Shown: positions 37,001 through 48,863 of the stretch, in pieces | Position numbering within the stretch: the first letter of the stretch is position 1 | Layout: each line of letters starts with the position of its first letter | Origin: Rotaria macrura | Taxonomy: Eukaryota > Rotifera > Eurotatoria > Philodinida > Philodinidae | NCBI GenBank assembly: GCA_900239685.1 | Contig: OENT01000691.1 | Span: forward strand, 1 to 64,000 | DNA length: 64,000 nucleotides | Reading direction: 5' to 3' | Translations under genes and position numbers: made by a program | Notes under the pieces: generated by a model | The model's input: only the letters and a program-made list of their open reading frames with translations | Told to the model about the DNA's origin: nothing | The model's database searches: none

Positions 37001-38744
37001 AAAGTATCCTACGTAGTTCTTTGGAGGAGGTACCAAACATTAGGCACGATTTAACAATAGCTACTCTTTGTCTTATCTTGTTCATGGAGACTGAGATCAT
37101 TTTACTCCAGCGAAGTTTACTGAAGATGTGGTAACCCAGATATTCAAAGCAATGAGCAACTTTTTTAATTTCTCATAAACATGAAAACAAATTACAATGA
37201 AAGATGAGAGGTAGACAAGTGATGATCATGCTTAAGATCGAGTGCACGATTTACTGTCCGTTGATTAGAAAAATGTCTTTCCAATGAAGTACGCAGATTA
37301 ATTGACCATTGATTAATTCGAGGAAGAGAAATGAAGAAATGAGCGATGCTCATCAACTTTAGGAACAAGATAGTCACAGTAATATGATAGTATTTGAAAA
37401 CTTTAAAACGTAAGAACTAAAACGGTTCTGAGTATGATTTATGTATAAAATGACAAGTAACTGCGATAGTTTATTCAAATTTATCCGTTACAGTACATGA
37501 ACAGCGTACACATTCACCTGATGAAACAGATCTGCAAATATTGCAACTGCGAAAAAATTTAACATGCAAATTTATCGAAGAATATGGTCCAGTAGATCGC
37601 ATAGTCGAACAGGTATTTCATGAGATTAACATCCTCACGATGATTGCTCATTTCTTCGTTTCTCTTCTTCGAACTAATCCATTGACAGTAAATCCTCACA
37701 CAAGATAAACATTAATTAAAGTGAACCTACTTTTCAATCTACGGACAGTAAATCGTGTAACTCGTTTAAGATATTCAAGTACTTAATAGAAGATGTTGAA
37801 TGCATCATAAAGATCATTTTGTCTCTTTCATATATAAACCGACACGGCCTGTGAATTCAACAAACATGTAACAGGTCAATCTAATACTCAAAAACTTCTC
37901 AACGTTACTAAACCGTAGTGTCCTGCTGTAGTGACACCATTTGAAATAAACTGTCATGATAATCTTATGTTTAGAGTAGTGTGACATACGTATGAGAAAC
38001 AAAAAGGTAGATTGAGTGCTTTTTGTGAAACATGTGATTTTATTGAGTATATTTATTTATGAATGAATTCCGAGCTTTTAATCATGTGACCAATAATAGT
38101 CTAAGACTTCTGCTAGTCCATACGTAAAATTAATTTTCGTCAGTCTAGATTAATTACTGTTGGGTTAGTTGAAAGTTATATTTCATTTTTCGATGAATCG
38201 AGTTTGACATTTTTGCAATGTTATCTCAATTTTCTTAAACGAAAAATATCTTTTCAAGCGAATGGAATTGAAGTAACATCATCGGGTTCTATGATTGAAA
38301 ATGATCCAGTAGAGCCTCCTTGTGAAACTGTCAATGAACAACAATCCGATGATCCTTCAATTAAAAGTGCTGAAAAGACGAATGAAGACATTGAAAAAAA
38401 TGAAGAAGAACAACCAACAGATTTCAATACATCGAAAAATATAACTTTCAGTGATGACGATGGCGATGGTAAATTCTAACGGTAGTCTGTTTTCTTATAA
38501 ATTATTTTCTACACTATAGAAAATACCAACGTCAACCTTCCACCAGTTCATTCACAGAATCAAGGTACTGCACAAACATTAACTGTAAAACAAACATCAG
38601 TACCTGCAAAAGTAATTACATCGAATACTATCATTGATTTTCTCATGCTATCTATTGTTCATATTTTCTTTTCAGTATACACCAAACGAAAACATTCCAT
38701 TGATGGCAAACCTTGACGATTCAGAAGATGAACTGTTTAGATAA
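28075..38744 (+). CDS. FKBP15-like (WAFL) endosomal/actin-linked coiled-coil protein
   Basis: At least 24 coding exons. The first 21 (28075-28121, 28190-28278, 28356-28404, 28463-28607, 28668-28766, 28827-28985, 29043-29096, 29150-29239, 29308-29406, 29475-29642, 29702-29858, 29912-29989, 32300-32403, 32458-32535, 32599-32693, 32763-33174, 35001-35156, 35227-35367, 35425-35487, 35553-36117, 37494-37612) join in phase to 989 residues; then 38259-38468, 38520-38611, 38676-38744. The join into 38259 is out of phase by one base, so a small exon may be missing. Order: acidic start, P-P-K-Q-P-K-K motif, WH1-like domain (about 50-160, with DDGGQNWSIMF), reduced FKBP fold (about 165-255), Pro/His/Gln-rich linker, coiled coils (about 425-775), a conserved VFQRL segment (about 785-825), acidic tail. 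FKBP15 links endosome transport to actin. AATAAA at 38972. Confidence 0.85.
29990..32299 (+). other. Large intron of the FKBP15-like gene, nothing inside
   Basis: 2.3 kb between the donor at 29990 and the acceptor ending 32299. I see no embedded gene or clear repeat; a minus-strand frame at 30446-30733 has no recognisable content. Confidence 0.6.
33175..35000 (+). other. Large intron of the FKBP15-like gene
   Basis: 1.8 kb within the coiled-coil coding region. A 71-codon antisense frame at 34157-34372 has reasonably protein-like composition but no start context, neighbours or family match. Confidence 0.55.
36262..37140 (-). mobile_element. Decayed non-LTR retrotransposon, 3' fragment
   Basis: Read on the minus strand, 37100-36828 encodes a peptide typical of the region after the reverse-transcriptase core of jockey-like LINEs (FVLPLFSWLFALFPLF and FYFTCLTRTLGITYWNDFLF). 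Further downstream are frames broken by stops, then CCLNRPQGIKYF and an A-rich end (AATAAAAAAATAAG on the minus strand) near 36262, which fits a LINE 3' end. The 5' part is missing, as expected from 5' truncation. It lies antisense in the intron 36118-37493 of the FKBP15-like gene. Confidence 0.6.
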
Positions 38745-39350
38745 AAAGCTCAATGCATTTTTAAGTGTCTATTGACGATGCATTTGTTTCTCTTGATTAT
38801 ATGTCCGTGTGATATTAACTGAAATTCTTGTCTTATTTATTTTTCTTCCGATGTTTCAATTAATCAAATTTCTTTCCTTCTTTTTTTTTGTTATTCTATT
38901 CTCCCAATAATTTCTCATCAAAAATATACGCAATATCTAGCTCTCTTTTCTTTTACATGCAATTCAATTTAAATAAAGATCGAAATAAAGAGTAATTTAC
39001 GAATTTATGAAAAATGTATCTATTGCAATGGTCCAACGCAAATTCATTCATCTGAACATTTTTATAGCATCAATCTTTTCTGCTAAGGTGATTTTTTTTC
39101 ACGTCGAACATATCTCTCTCGTAAAATTTTTATTTTCTACGAGTTTTTCTCTTCTGGCAACTAGAATTACATGAGAGAAAAAAATTCCATCCAATGATAT
39201 TTCACTTGAACAGACAGATTGATACTGTGCTATTAAAAGTGAGCAATACAAATTACGATGTTTATTCAATTCAACGATTAAGAGTAATAGTCTATAGAAT
39301 AGATTTGCATGCAGAATGACAGAAATCGTTCAACTGGGATTTTTTTCGTT

Positions 39351-39830
39351 TTACGTGAGAAGAACATCATAGTTAAGATTAACACCATAACGTTGAAGAC
39401 GGTCCGGGCCTTGAAATTTGAGTATAATTTGATAATTTGAGTCCGAATATTGAACAAGTGTTCTATCTGATGTCGTTACGTCTGTTTCCTGACTATCAAA
39501 TATTCGGTAGACATGCGAGACACCCGACATCACTTGTTCGTTATCGAGGTAGATCGTATATGATTGATGCTGTTGTGTATATGGTGTTTCAATAATCAGT
39601 GTTAAATTATTTTGTGGATAAGACCAAAACAGACTTATCGTATTACATGAGATGTAATCAGTGTCAGTCATATTGAATATAGCTGAGTTACAATCACCCG
39701 TAAATTGTATGACAGCCATACAACTATCGAGTTTGTCCACTTGAGCTTTGCATGTGTTAAAAACGCTGTTCTCGACTAAAACAGTAGATATTGAAAATAA
39801 TACAATGAACGATGTCAATGAAGAGAACAT
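39351..39830 (-). CDS. Small secreted protein, unknown function
   Basis: A single-exon frame of 159 residues. The first 19 or so residues (MFSSLTSFIVLFSISTVLVE) are a clear signal peptide. The mature part has four cysteines in the first third (C27, C37, C47, C60), which could form two disulphides, then a Tyr/Gln-rich beta-like region with N-x-T/S sites. No family is recognised. A TATA-type box lies 41 bp before the ATG and a minus-strand AATAAA at 39266-39261, supporting a real gene. It is the first of four minus-strand genes and sits next to another secreted protein gene. Confidence 0.68.
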   Translation of the reverse strand: MFSSLTSFIVLFSISTVLVENSVFNTCKAQVDKLDSCMAVIQFTGDCNSAIFNMTDTDYISCNTISLFWSYPQNNLTLIIETPYTQQHQSYTIYLDNEQVMSGVSHVYRIFDSQETDVTTSDRTLVQYSDSNYQIILKFQGPDRLQRYGVNLNYDVLLT

Positions 39831-39870
39831 TGCAGCAAGATATTGTGTATGGTCTGTATCGTGATTTACT

Positions 39871-39878
39871 CTTATATA
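39871..39878 (-). promoter_or_regulatory. Possible TATA box of the small secreted protein gene
   Basis: TATATAAG on the minus strand, 41 bp before the ATG at 39830, which would place transcription start in a very short leader. Confidence 0.4.
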
Positions 39879-40228
39879 CGTAGTAGTAAATGAAAATAAT
39901 TCATACGGAATAATGACAAGCTGAGAAATATAAAAGAAGAAATTGATAACAGATGTAGAGGATTACATGGGTATTATAGTTCGATTAGAATTGAAATAAT
40001 TTACCTCGTCATGATGACTTGGATCTATTGTTAAGAAAGATCGAATACTATTTCTATTCATCATTGCAAACGAGTCAGTTTTCAGTGATATTTAACATCC
40101 ATACTGCAGAGAAAAACGAGCATGTATATATATGTCAGATATTCTCACTTTATTTTTATTATGTCAAAACATTTATGAACAGAAAAATGAGTTTGTAAAT
40201 TTCAAAGTATCGTTTAATACGATGTAAA

Positions 40229-41575
40229 TCAAGGTTCAACAATAGTCAATCTTGTTAATGATACTTCATTGGTTCGAGTTATTTTTACAATAAGATTGAT
40301 TGTTTGATTCGTTTTCATGTAATTAACTCTGGAATTTGCGATAATTGTCCCTTGATCATCAGCGAATACATCCGAAATTTGATGTCGATTTAGTCCAAGT
40401 TGAATACCATAATCGATAACATTTCCCATATCTGTACATTCCATATTTCCACATGCGATGAACATGTATAACGATTTGTCAGATGGATATTCGGAAGCAG
40501 TAAAATGAAAAACAGGTAAATCTGTTTTTGGATCAACAACATGTTGAACTTGAAGTCCATACAATTTTGGCCTTTGTACTTTTCTTGAAGGGATTGTCAA
40601 TTGTGACTCGATCGATTGAGCACAATCAGCATCGAGACATCGAATATAAGTAATATCTTAAGAAAAGAATTTCATCGTAGAAAACATTTCGAAATAAAAC
40701 TTTATACCTGATTGGGCTGTTTGTCCATTAGTTGATATAGAAAATCGATATTGTGAATCAACAGCTAAATAAACAAAATAAACAAAATTTGAATCGACGT
40801 GAAATTGAACGACTGATGTGCGATTGCATGATTCAGTTAAGCAATGTATTAAATTTAATTCAGATCCACATAAAGTTAACCAAGTTGGATAACCGAAACG
40901 GTTAAGGGCTACATCAACGCTAGTTCCTTTACAATTGGCTTTTCCTGTAAGATTGAACGGTAAAGAAGCACGAGAAACAGCTAAGCCTTTCTCACATATT
41001 GGATCTTGACACATTTGAACTGAATAGCCCGTAACTCGATTGTCTACAGATGCGTAACGAGCTTCTGGAATGATCATTACAGGTAAACCTTGACGAGTAA
41101 ATGATAAACGTAATCCTGCTTGACCAAATCCTGGACTATTCACTGTGTTTTGAATCGATGGTTGACTACATTTAGAATCTGATGGTGCGCAGACGACTAG
41201 TTCAACATCTCTATTCGGCGTTCGATAACCTTTTGAAAGATAAAATTGAGCACCATCTACACGAGGAGAATACTGCTGAATACGACGTGGTGATACACCA
41301 CTAAGAGCAAATGAAGCCGATACTAGACCAGGCATTGAAAGAGTAGAGATTTCTGTGCAATCACGTGTACGACATATAAATACTGTCGGACTATTGTTAT
41401 AACTATACTGGAATATCGATGGGCGTTGATCAGGTGTTAAAGAAGCTGAAAAATCGGTATAGAAACTTTCTGGTTTAATAACCCAACCAGTGCTAGATTT
41501 CAATGAATACGGTGAGATGGACGATCGAGTGCATGAAAGAGTAATAAGTAGAATGCCGATTTGATACATTTTCAT
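40229..41575 (-). CDS. Secreted protein with six Cys-pair repeats
   Basis: Two exons (41575-40708 and 40656-40229, with a 51-bp intron) join in phase to 431 residues. A signal peptide (about 1-16, IGILLITLSC core) is followed by six repeats of about 60 residues. Each has a beta-strand-like hydrophobic run ending in a Cys pair: C68/C73, C129/C136, C189/C194, C245/C250, C296/C301 and C358/C363 (mostly C-x4-C, such as CRTRDC, CQDPIC, CLDADC, CGNMEC). The regular spacing suggests a six-bladed beta-propeller or a similar repeat fold outside the cell, which is inference. No enzyme signature is seen. AATAAA on the minus strand is at 40154-40149. Confidence 0.82.
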
Positions 41576-42725
41576 TTGAGAATGAAAAGAGTAACATTAA
41601 ATGACTATTGACTAATATTGTATCTTAGATGAAGTTATCTTGAAAAATGAGAATATTAAAACGTGTTAAATATGATAGTTGAAAACAAATTGATTGTTTC
41701 TTTCGTCGTTTGACATTTATTTGCAAATAGCAATTTTCAAATATATTCTTTTACTTCTTTAATATTCTTCGCGTGCATTTTTAAAAAATAAATTCAGCTG
41801 CTTATAATGACTTTATTCTTGAATGCAAGAACTGAATCTCAATTTTTTTCTTTCTTGCTCATTTTTATGAAAGACATTTACTGAAACCATGACCCAATTC
41901 ATGAAAACGAAGAATATTATTATTCTAATGTAAGATATATTGCAATTCATAAATTGACAACACGACGTGTTCAAACTACGGAAAAATAAAAGTATGTTGA
42001 ACTTCAAACAGAAATTCACTCAACTGTAAAGTCATATGTGAACGGTAATATAGCGTGTGATGTTAATTTGTATTTTATTCAGATAGAGTTCAAATTCACA
42101 ACAGGCGTTTGCTTTTTAAATTAGTTTTTGCTAATTTATACGTATCAACATCAACTTTATTGTGAAGATCATTCTGAAACAGGAAAAATCGATGTTTTTT
42201 TAATTTTTTGAATGCATAAATAGTCCCGAAATGATTAAACCCGGCTGCTTTTAAAATGTTTTCTTCCCATAGACATAGACAAGAACGTAAATATCATGCA
42301 AAAAATACTGTCGAGAACATAAATGATTAGATTTTTTTTTCTTACCGAGAAAGTCATAGAAATATTAGAAGTTAAGTTTTCCAGCGATTACGCTTTTCTT
42401 CGAACAACATACAATGATATAGGAAATTGTTGTCTTAAATTAAAATGTCTTCTAGTGTTTTTTATAAAGTAAATTTTCAACTGAATTTTCTAATTCTACA
42501 GCGACCAACAAAAATTATTTAGGCATGAGATGACTGAAGAAAAACACTGACTTTAAAGTTTTTCTCCAATTCATATAACTCGTTGAGAAAACAGTACTAT
42601 CCAAAGTGCTGAGAGATATTTCATTTTTTTTATGGCCAGGGTTTTCAATCATGTTGAGTAATTCAAGCAGAATTCTAGACATGACGAACTCAATGCTTTT
42701 ACTTTTAACAGACACTTTGTTCCCT

Positions 42726-43399
42726 TAGACACTGATGATAATTTTCAGATTCATTTTGTTAACGATGGAATTCTACTGCTTAAACCACAGTTCAAGAATC
42801 GAAAGTAAACGTAGTTCAATCATTTAGGAAAGTATGAAATATCGAGAACAAACTAATGTTTGCAGCTGATCTTGAATTTCGTCATCAATCAATGTATTGA
42901 AATATTGTAAACGTTGTAGATTTTCATCGATATTTTGAAATTGTGCATTCGTATAGAATGAATCTGGTTCAATATGAACTGAATTTTCATCGGATTTATT
43001 TCGTTGGATTCTATTTAATGATGACTTTTTTGATTTTGACTTTTTTGAATTCGATGCACAACATAAACGAATGCAAAAGTTCTTTTGTAATTCATCGATT
43101 TCATGTTCCACATCTTTAAGATGTCGACTCGATTTATCGATGTTTGTTTCACATTGTTCTAAACAAAGAAGTCTTTTCATGTATTTATCCTCTATTTTAT
43201 GTTCCACTGTTATCGATTGCATTATTCCTAATCAGACGTTTTTCATAAATTCTTTCAACCCACCTAGTTGTTCGGTTTGTATTCTATTGATATGATGAGT
43301 GTGAGATGCAAGCTGTTGTGATCGTTGCATCGTAGTCTCAAGATCTTTTAAAATGCAATTTAAATCGTCTTTTGTAAAAGATTGTCGATAGTCTGTCAT
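42726..43399 (-). CDS. SNAP-25-like SNARE protein
   Basis: Exons 43399-43264 and 43227-42854 give 170 residues in phase, with an intron of only 36 bp. A possible third exon 42773-42726 adds 15 residues (NSIVNKMNLK) and a stop. Residues about 12-90 form a heptad-rich first SNARE motif, followed by NFCIRLCC, which matches the place and spacing of the palmitoylated Cys cluster in SNAP-25. A basic Lys/Ser linker comes next. IDENLQRLQYFNTLIDDEI then matches the start of the second SNARE motif, where the glutamine 0-layer is expected soon after. The second motif seems cut short if the third exon is right, so more exons may exist. By homology it acts in vesicle fusion at the plasma membrane. Confidence 0.72.
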
Positions 43400-43552
43400 C
43401 TTTTCTTTGAATATGTTTGTTTTTCAAATAAATAAAGGACGAGCCAATGAATTATTTTAATCAATTAATAGAATCTATTTATTTTGAAATCGTTACTAGA
43501 ACGATAAAATTTCAATAATATTTTGTACAAAAATGCGCTTAACATGTATTAA

Positions 43553-45396
43553 TTATGAATCGCGAAAAATAGATATTAGCTGTTGTGACAAATCGTTTGA
43601 AGTATAATGATCATCGGATTGCACGCGATTTATTTCACAACCTCCGATCATTGGTTGAAGTGCATTTGTACCTGTGAATTTAGTTGTCATAATCGATGGT
43701 CTAGATTCTCTATAAAACTTTTCCGTAAACGATCGATTTCGGTTTTTATTATTGAAATCGACAACCATTGTTGCCGAATGCAAATCATTTTCTCGATTTA
43801 TAGTCGATTGACGACGGTGTCGATGAATGAAAATTCCATACAAATGCTTTCGAAATAGTTGGCCTGTTAATGTATAAATATAGAAATGTGCAGCGTAGTA
43901 TATTTGTTGCATAAGCATTAAAATAACTTTTCGAAACCAATCTAAACAAGAACGTTCACGTCCCGTGTAGTTGAATATATCATTGATTTCCGTTGGTAAA
44001 CAAAGAATAAGAAATGTAAATGTTGTGCCAATTAACATCCAGCATAACTGTATGTCTTTATCGCGCAGTTTTATTTTTTGTTGTTCTTTAAGCGTCTGTT
44101 TATTTGATTGTCCTGATGTTTCTTTTGCATAAAACGTATAATAATAAAATTTACCTTTTCTATTGTAGCGCATTGTTCTTCGCGTTTGAAATATTTGAAA
44201 TATAATTAATATTGAACATACAAACATGATCAAAAATGGAATAAGTATTAGAAAAATACTTTCAATATAGGAATCATAGAATTGAAATAATGTCTTGTAA
44301 AGTATATTGTCTTCGCGTATATTACAGTCATAGAGTTGACCTAGTTCTGTATCACTCAAATGGATTTTTTCATAGCCCAACAATATATGTCCATTAGCAA
44401 TAATAATAACAATTATGCTGATCAGCACGATCCATTTGCCTTTATGAATGTTACAATAACGTTTTGATTGTGACGGACAATGAATGAGAATGAATCGATC
44501 TCTAAATTTCACGAGAGAAAAAATAATTCATGTGAACTTCTTCTGTTAATATCTGTTTAAACATTAAATGAAGTATTGATGTCTCATGTTTAAATGACAG
44601 CTTTTCAATGAGAAATTAATCTTTTACTTACGGTGAGCAGTGACTGCCTAGTATTAGAGAATGAATTTGAAAAATAATTACTTCTCTTTTTTTACTAAGA
44701 AACAACAATCTCATGTATTTTCATTGTTAAACACATGAGCTTTTACGTATCTTGTTCAACACATATGTGATGGTTTTTCAACCGTGCTCTCTATTCATTA
44801 ACTCAGTAACAAGGAACCCTTTTTCATAAACGACTAATTTTCAAAGGAAAGTCAACGAACCATATAAATAATTCCTCATCGATTGGATTTTATATTGAAA
44901 AAAAAGTAGACCTCTGCCAATGCCTCGAGAGTGTAGAACAGTGGATAAGTTAGTTTTTTGTATCGATTGCCATAAAACTTACACTGATGCTAATGTCAGC
45001 ACAATATTTGATAAATGATTTGTAAAATAAATCGTAAATATCGTTATTTTACAAATAACTGTATGAATAATGATTAAATCAATATGAAAACTGTATGGTA
45101 AATGTTCGATTATCATCGTTAATAAATGTATTGAATCGCTGATGGCCAATATTAAGAAATAAAAACAGCATGATTTTCGTCCTATTCAATAAAAGAAATC
45201 ATTTTCTTTTTGGAAATTATGTAAGAACAATTTCAAACGACTAACGAAGAGGTTTTCTTGCGAAAACACAAATGCTCAGTACACTCGAAATAATTCCAAT
45301 GATAAAAATAAATGTGCCAAGATATCGTATAAGACCATTCGTCAGAGCACATTTCTGATAATCATTTGACATTGAAATATTTGTATGATTTTCCAT
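43553..45396 (-). CDS. Class A (rhodopsin-like) peptide-type GPCR
   Basis: Three exons (45396-45246, 45181-44983, 44501-43553) join in phase to 432 residues with seven hydrophobic segments. N-terminal N-x-T/S sites precede TM1 (about 25-47). TM2 keeps the conserved Asp (D66 in AISDS), and TM3 ends D-R-F at 118-120, the E/DRY switch. TM4 has W140, and C94 can pair with C176 in the second outer loop. TM6 ends LILCLP, a variant of C-W-x-P. TM7 reads HFYIYTLTG in place of N-P-x-x-Y, like neuropeptide receptors with N-F-F-L-Y, but with His for Asn. Helix 8 begins QLFRK. A Ser/Thr-rich tail follows. The ligand is unknown. AATAAA on the minus strand is at 43483-43478. Confidence 0.85.
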
Positions 45397-45546
45397 TGTT
45401 TTCGAGGAATTTATCAAATAGATAAAACGAGCGAGTAATCGTCAGAATACTTTACTTTTTAGCAGATTTTGTTAATTTATCTTCTCTTGAATACTAGGAA
45501 AAAATATTTTGCTAAAAACAAGTAATGAAAATGAAACGCTCGGTTT

Positions 45547-45570
45547 TCTCTCTCTCTCTCTCTCTCTCTT
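45547..45570. repeat. (TC)n microsatellite
   Basis: About 11 uninterrupted TC units upstream of the GPCR gene start. Confidence 0.9.
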
Positions 45571-48380
45571 GTCGAATACTTATATTCTGAATCGAGCCCG
45601 AAGAGAAAGGAGAAGAAAAAAAAAAGAAATAGACGTAGAAAAATACTTGCATTGAACTAGTTATTCTCTTAGAGAAACAATCAAGTCTTTCTATGTAGAA
45701 AAAAACAAAACGTTTGACATTGACGGGTATGGAAACATTTCCGTTTCTAAATAGATCGTCTTTCCTTTCAAGTCATATCAATTGTCTAAAATGATGGTTT
45801 CGACTATCTGATTGACTACACAATTAACTCTCAATTACAGTTCACTTCAAACAACATACTCGTTAGATAAAAATTTTTCTCATAATTTTATTATTCGCGT
45901 AATCGCATTCGACAACAGGGATCATAATAATTCGCCTATAAACAGCATAGAAGATCGATATGCAATTTAATCTAGCTGTGTCGATATATGAGGATATATT
46001 AAAAATTGTGAAAAAGCAAAAAAATAGAGAATTCGCTCCTTGCAATCATTGTCTTTTTTCTTTTGATTTAATCAAGAATAAATATAGAATGAAAAACAGT
46101 TATTGTGAGTTTTTAGGTACTCTAAAAACTCTTATCGACATCAAATTGTAAAAACTTGAGTTTTTATTTTTAGAGATTTATCGAAGTATTGTCAATGATA
46201 ATCCAGGAAAAGATTCTCTCCACTTGTGACAATAGATGCACAGAAACAGAGAGCTACTAAGGTGAAAATTCTTCCCGTGTTAGAATTCATTTCCTTTCCC
46301 TATCTAAACAATAACCATATTTGACATGCGTCGAGGTTTTACCCCCCAATTTTCAAACATAGAGACAGTTATAGTCTTCGTAATAGTTACACAGAGTATA
46401 TGTTTTTTTAGAATGCTATTGATGAAGTTCGTCATTTTCAGTCGTCTGGAGTACCTTGACGATTGCTAGAGTGAAAAATTAGAGTATCTCATACATCGTT
46501 CATTTTCATCGTACTCTATTTCAATAGCATCAATGGCAAGTTATACTTACAGTTCACTTAAGGGAAAAATATTCGCAATGTATCTTTTTGAAGGAAAGGA
46601 AATAGTCGAAATTTTCAGAATTTATCAATGTTGAAATATTCGATATGAGAATGATTTTATTTCCCTACGAATTTTATAAACAGACGATTCGTTTTTCGAT
46701 CGAAAGAACTATTATTCATAGCTGATTTAAGCAGCACACCAGGTCACAATGATAGATTTATTGTAGTGAGTTAATTCTTACTTCTATTCGTGATTCACGA
46801 ATTTCGTGAATATGACATTTTTGATACTGGCTTATTTCTCCAATTAGAAATAGATTCCAATAGACATTAGCCTATGTATGCCTATAACTCACATTAAGGG
46901 GAATGTTTCTTATTGGAGAGACCTATTAATATGATGGTTTCATAATATCCTTTTTCTTATTTCTAAAAGTTTTAATGGATATTATCGTTTCATTTTCCGA
47001 GAACTGATAAAGTCGTCATCGAAGTGTAGACGAAATGATAATGGCTCTCCGCAGTAAAGAGTATCGAATGATGTTCAATAGGAAGATCTAGACAGTATTA
47101 TTAATCAATTTATGTTCCAAAACGCTCGATCCTAAGCTATAATGACTTATATAGCATGCGATTATTATATCGTCTTTCGACGTATCATGCTATTATTTGT
47201 CTTGCATTGCTACTCTGATAAATCAACTCATTGTCATGACTGAAAAGTCTATTGACGCTTAAATAAATAACTCATTCAGAAGTAAAAACGAATCTACCAA
47301 TTAGAGTTAAAAGAGACGTACCTTTACAGAGTTATTGAATCGAGCTCAATGTTCTTCTGGAAGAATTTTCATCGTATGAGATAAGATTTACAAATCAAAC
47401 GATGTTATGTTTACTGCTTCTAAAACACTAATGTGGGATTCCTCATTAATTGCTCACGAGAAAAATTGTTTTAAAAATTAGACCTCATTTGTTATTATTG
47501 TTGTTCTATTAACGGACAAATGTTCGAGTATCGTATTTCTCTGAAAATAAAAACCATTAAATTCATCTTTACAATCAATTGATGCACACGTGAAAATGTG
47601 TACTAAAACGATAAACGTTCATAATCAATGCGAAAATCCTGTACAGCAAAAATTAAATATCGATATATGATCTGAAATTCATTTGGCGACCTTTTGAATG
47701 TCAGTTGCATTATTAAGTCAAACAGAAAATACCAATGTATGCAAATGAGTAGGTCGTCAGCTTTTCTTTTAACGCTACTAACGAGGGAATTTCTCTAAGT
47801 ACTTGATAGGTTATCACCTTATATGTTGCCTACAGGCAGAAGATTTGCAAACCGGAAGAATCTAAAGAGCATTTGTTTCTAAGTTGTAATTAGGTAAGTA
47901 TATGACACTCTTGCTATAGTCTTCAGACAAAATATGATGATTCAGGTCAAATAACAACAGCCAGGTTTTTATTCAAAATTTTTTGCAAATGAAACTCTTC
48001 ATCAAACAAGAAAAACTGAATAGTTAATGAACTTTCAGATGAATAACCTTTGTGAATCAAATAAGTATTCAACTAATCAGAGGATTTATTGATTAATATT
48101 ATTCAAAATGAAATCTTAAAAATGTTGCATTCAGACATTCTGAAGCTGTATACACCCACTCAATCTAATCAAGTTTTCTGTGTCTCTTGCAGATTTAGGT
48201 AAAAGTTCTGAATTTTTTATTTAACCTAAAACTTGTCGTTTTTTATTATCATGCTCAAGTAATTTAATGTTGCAACCTACACGAATATTCTTTTTGACTA
48301 GCTCGAATCCATAAGATATTCTAATTATGAACATATTCTTTAATTAAGACCGCTAATGAGCACCTGGGGAGTTCTCTTAT
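45571..48380. other. Gene-free region
   Basis: No supportable gene or element upstream of the GPCR gene. Frames at 45863-46151 are short and unstructured. Confidence 0.5.
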
Positions 48381-48399
48381 ATCCCAGAGTCGATTTTTA

Positions 48400-48660
48400 T
48401 AGAATAAAGACTGTAAAAAAAGATTCTATCGTACGGAAATATTCCCGGAAAAACTGCCCTAAGGTGAAACAATTCTTATAAAAGGCATATTAGGTATTAT
48501 AAGATCATAAAAAGTATCCGAAAACGTAAGATTTATAGTGGACGATCTTATGAAATCTTAAAAAGATCTTTACAATAAGATTCTTGTATAATCTTGAGAT
48601 CTGTATCTATTAAGATCTTGCATAGTCAGATAAGATCGCATCTAGATTTCCTTGAACATC
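48400..48660. repeat. AAGATCTT-rich repeat block
   Basis: AAGATCTT, TAAGATC and related palindromic words recur every 10-25 bases. The same words fill the foldback element that begins 200 bp downstream, so this is probably an internal or truncated copy of that family. Confidence 0.5.
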
Positions 48661-48863
48661 AAACGCAAAAGTAAGTTTGAATTTTCAAAAATATTAATTG
48701 AATTATTTTCTATTTAAATTTGGTTCAACATCGAATAAAAATATGCTTATAAATTTTCAAATACCTATAATTGCTTCTTTATTTTTACTTAGATTCAGTT
48801 CAATGTCAAATAAACAAGTAAGCATAAATTTGTCAAACAGAAATTATTCTTGCACATTTATAC

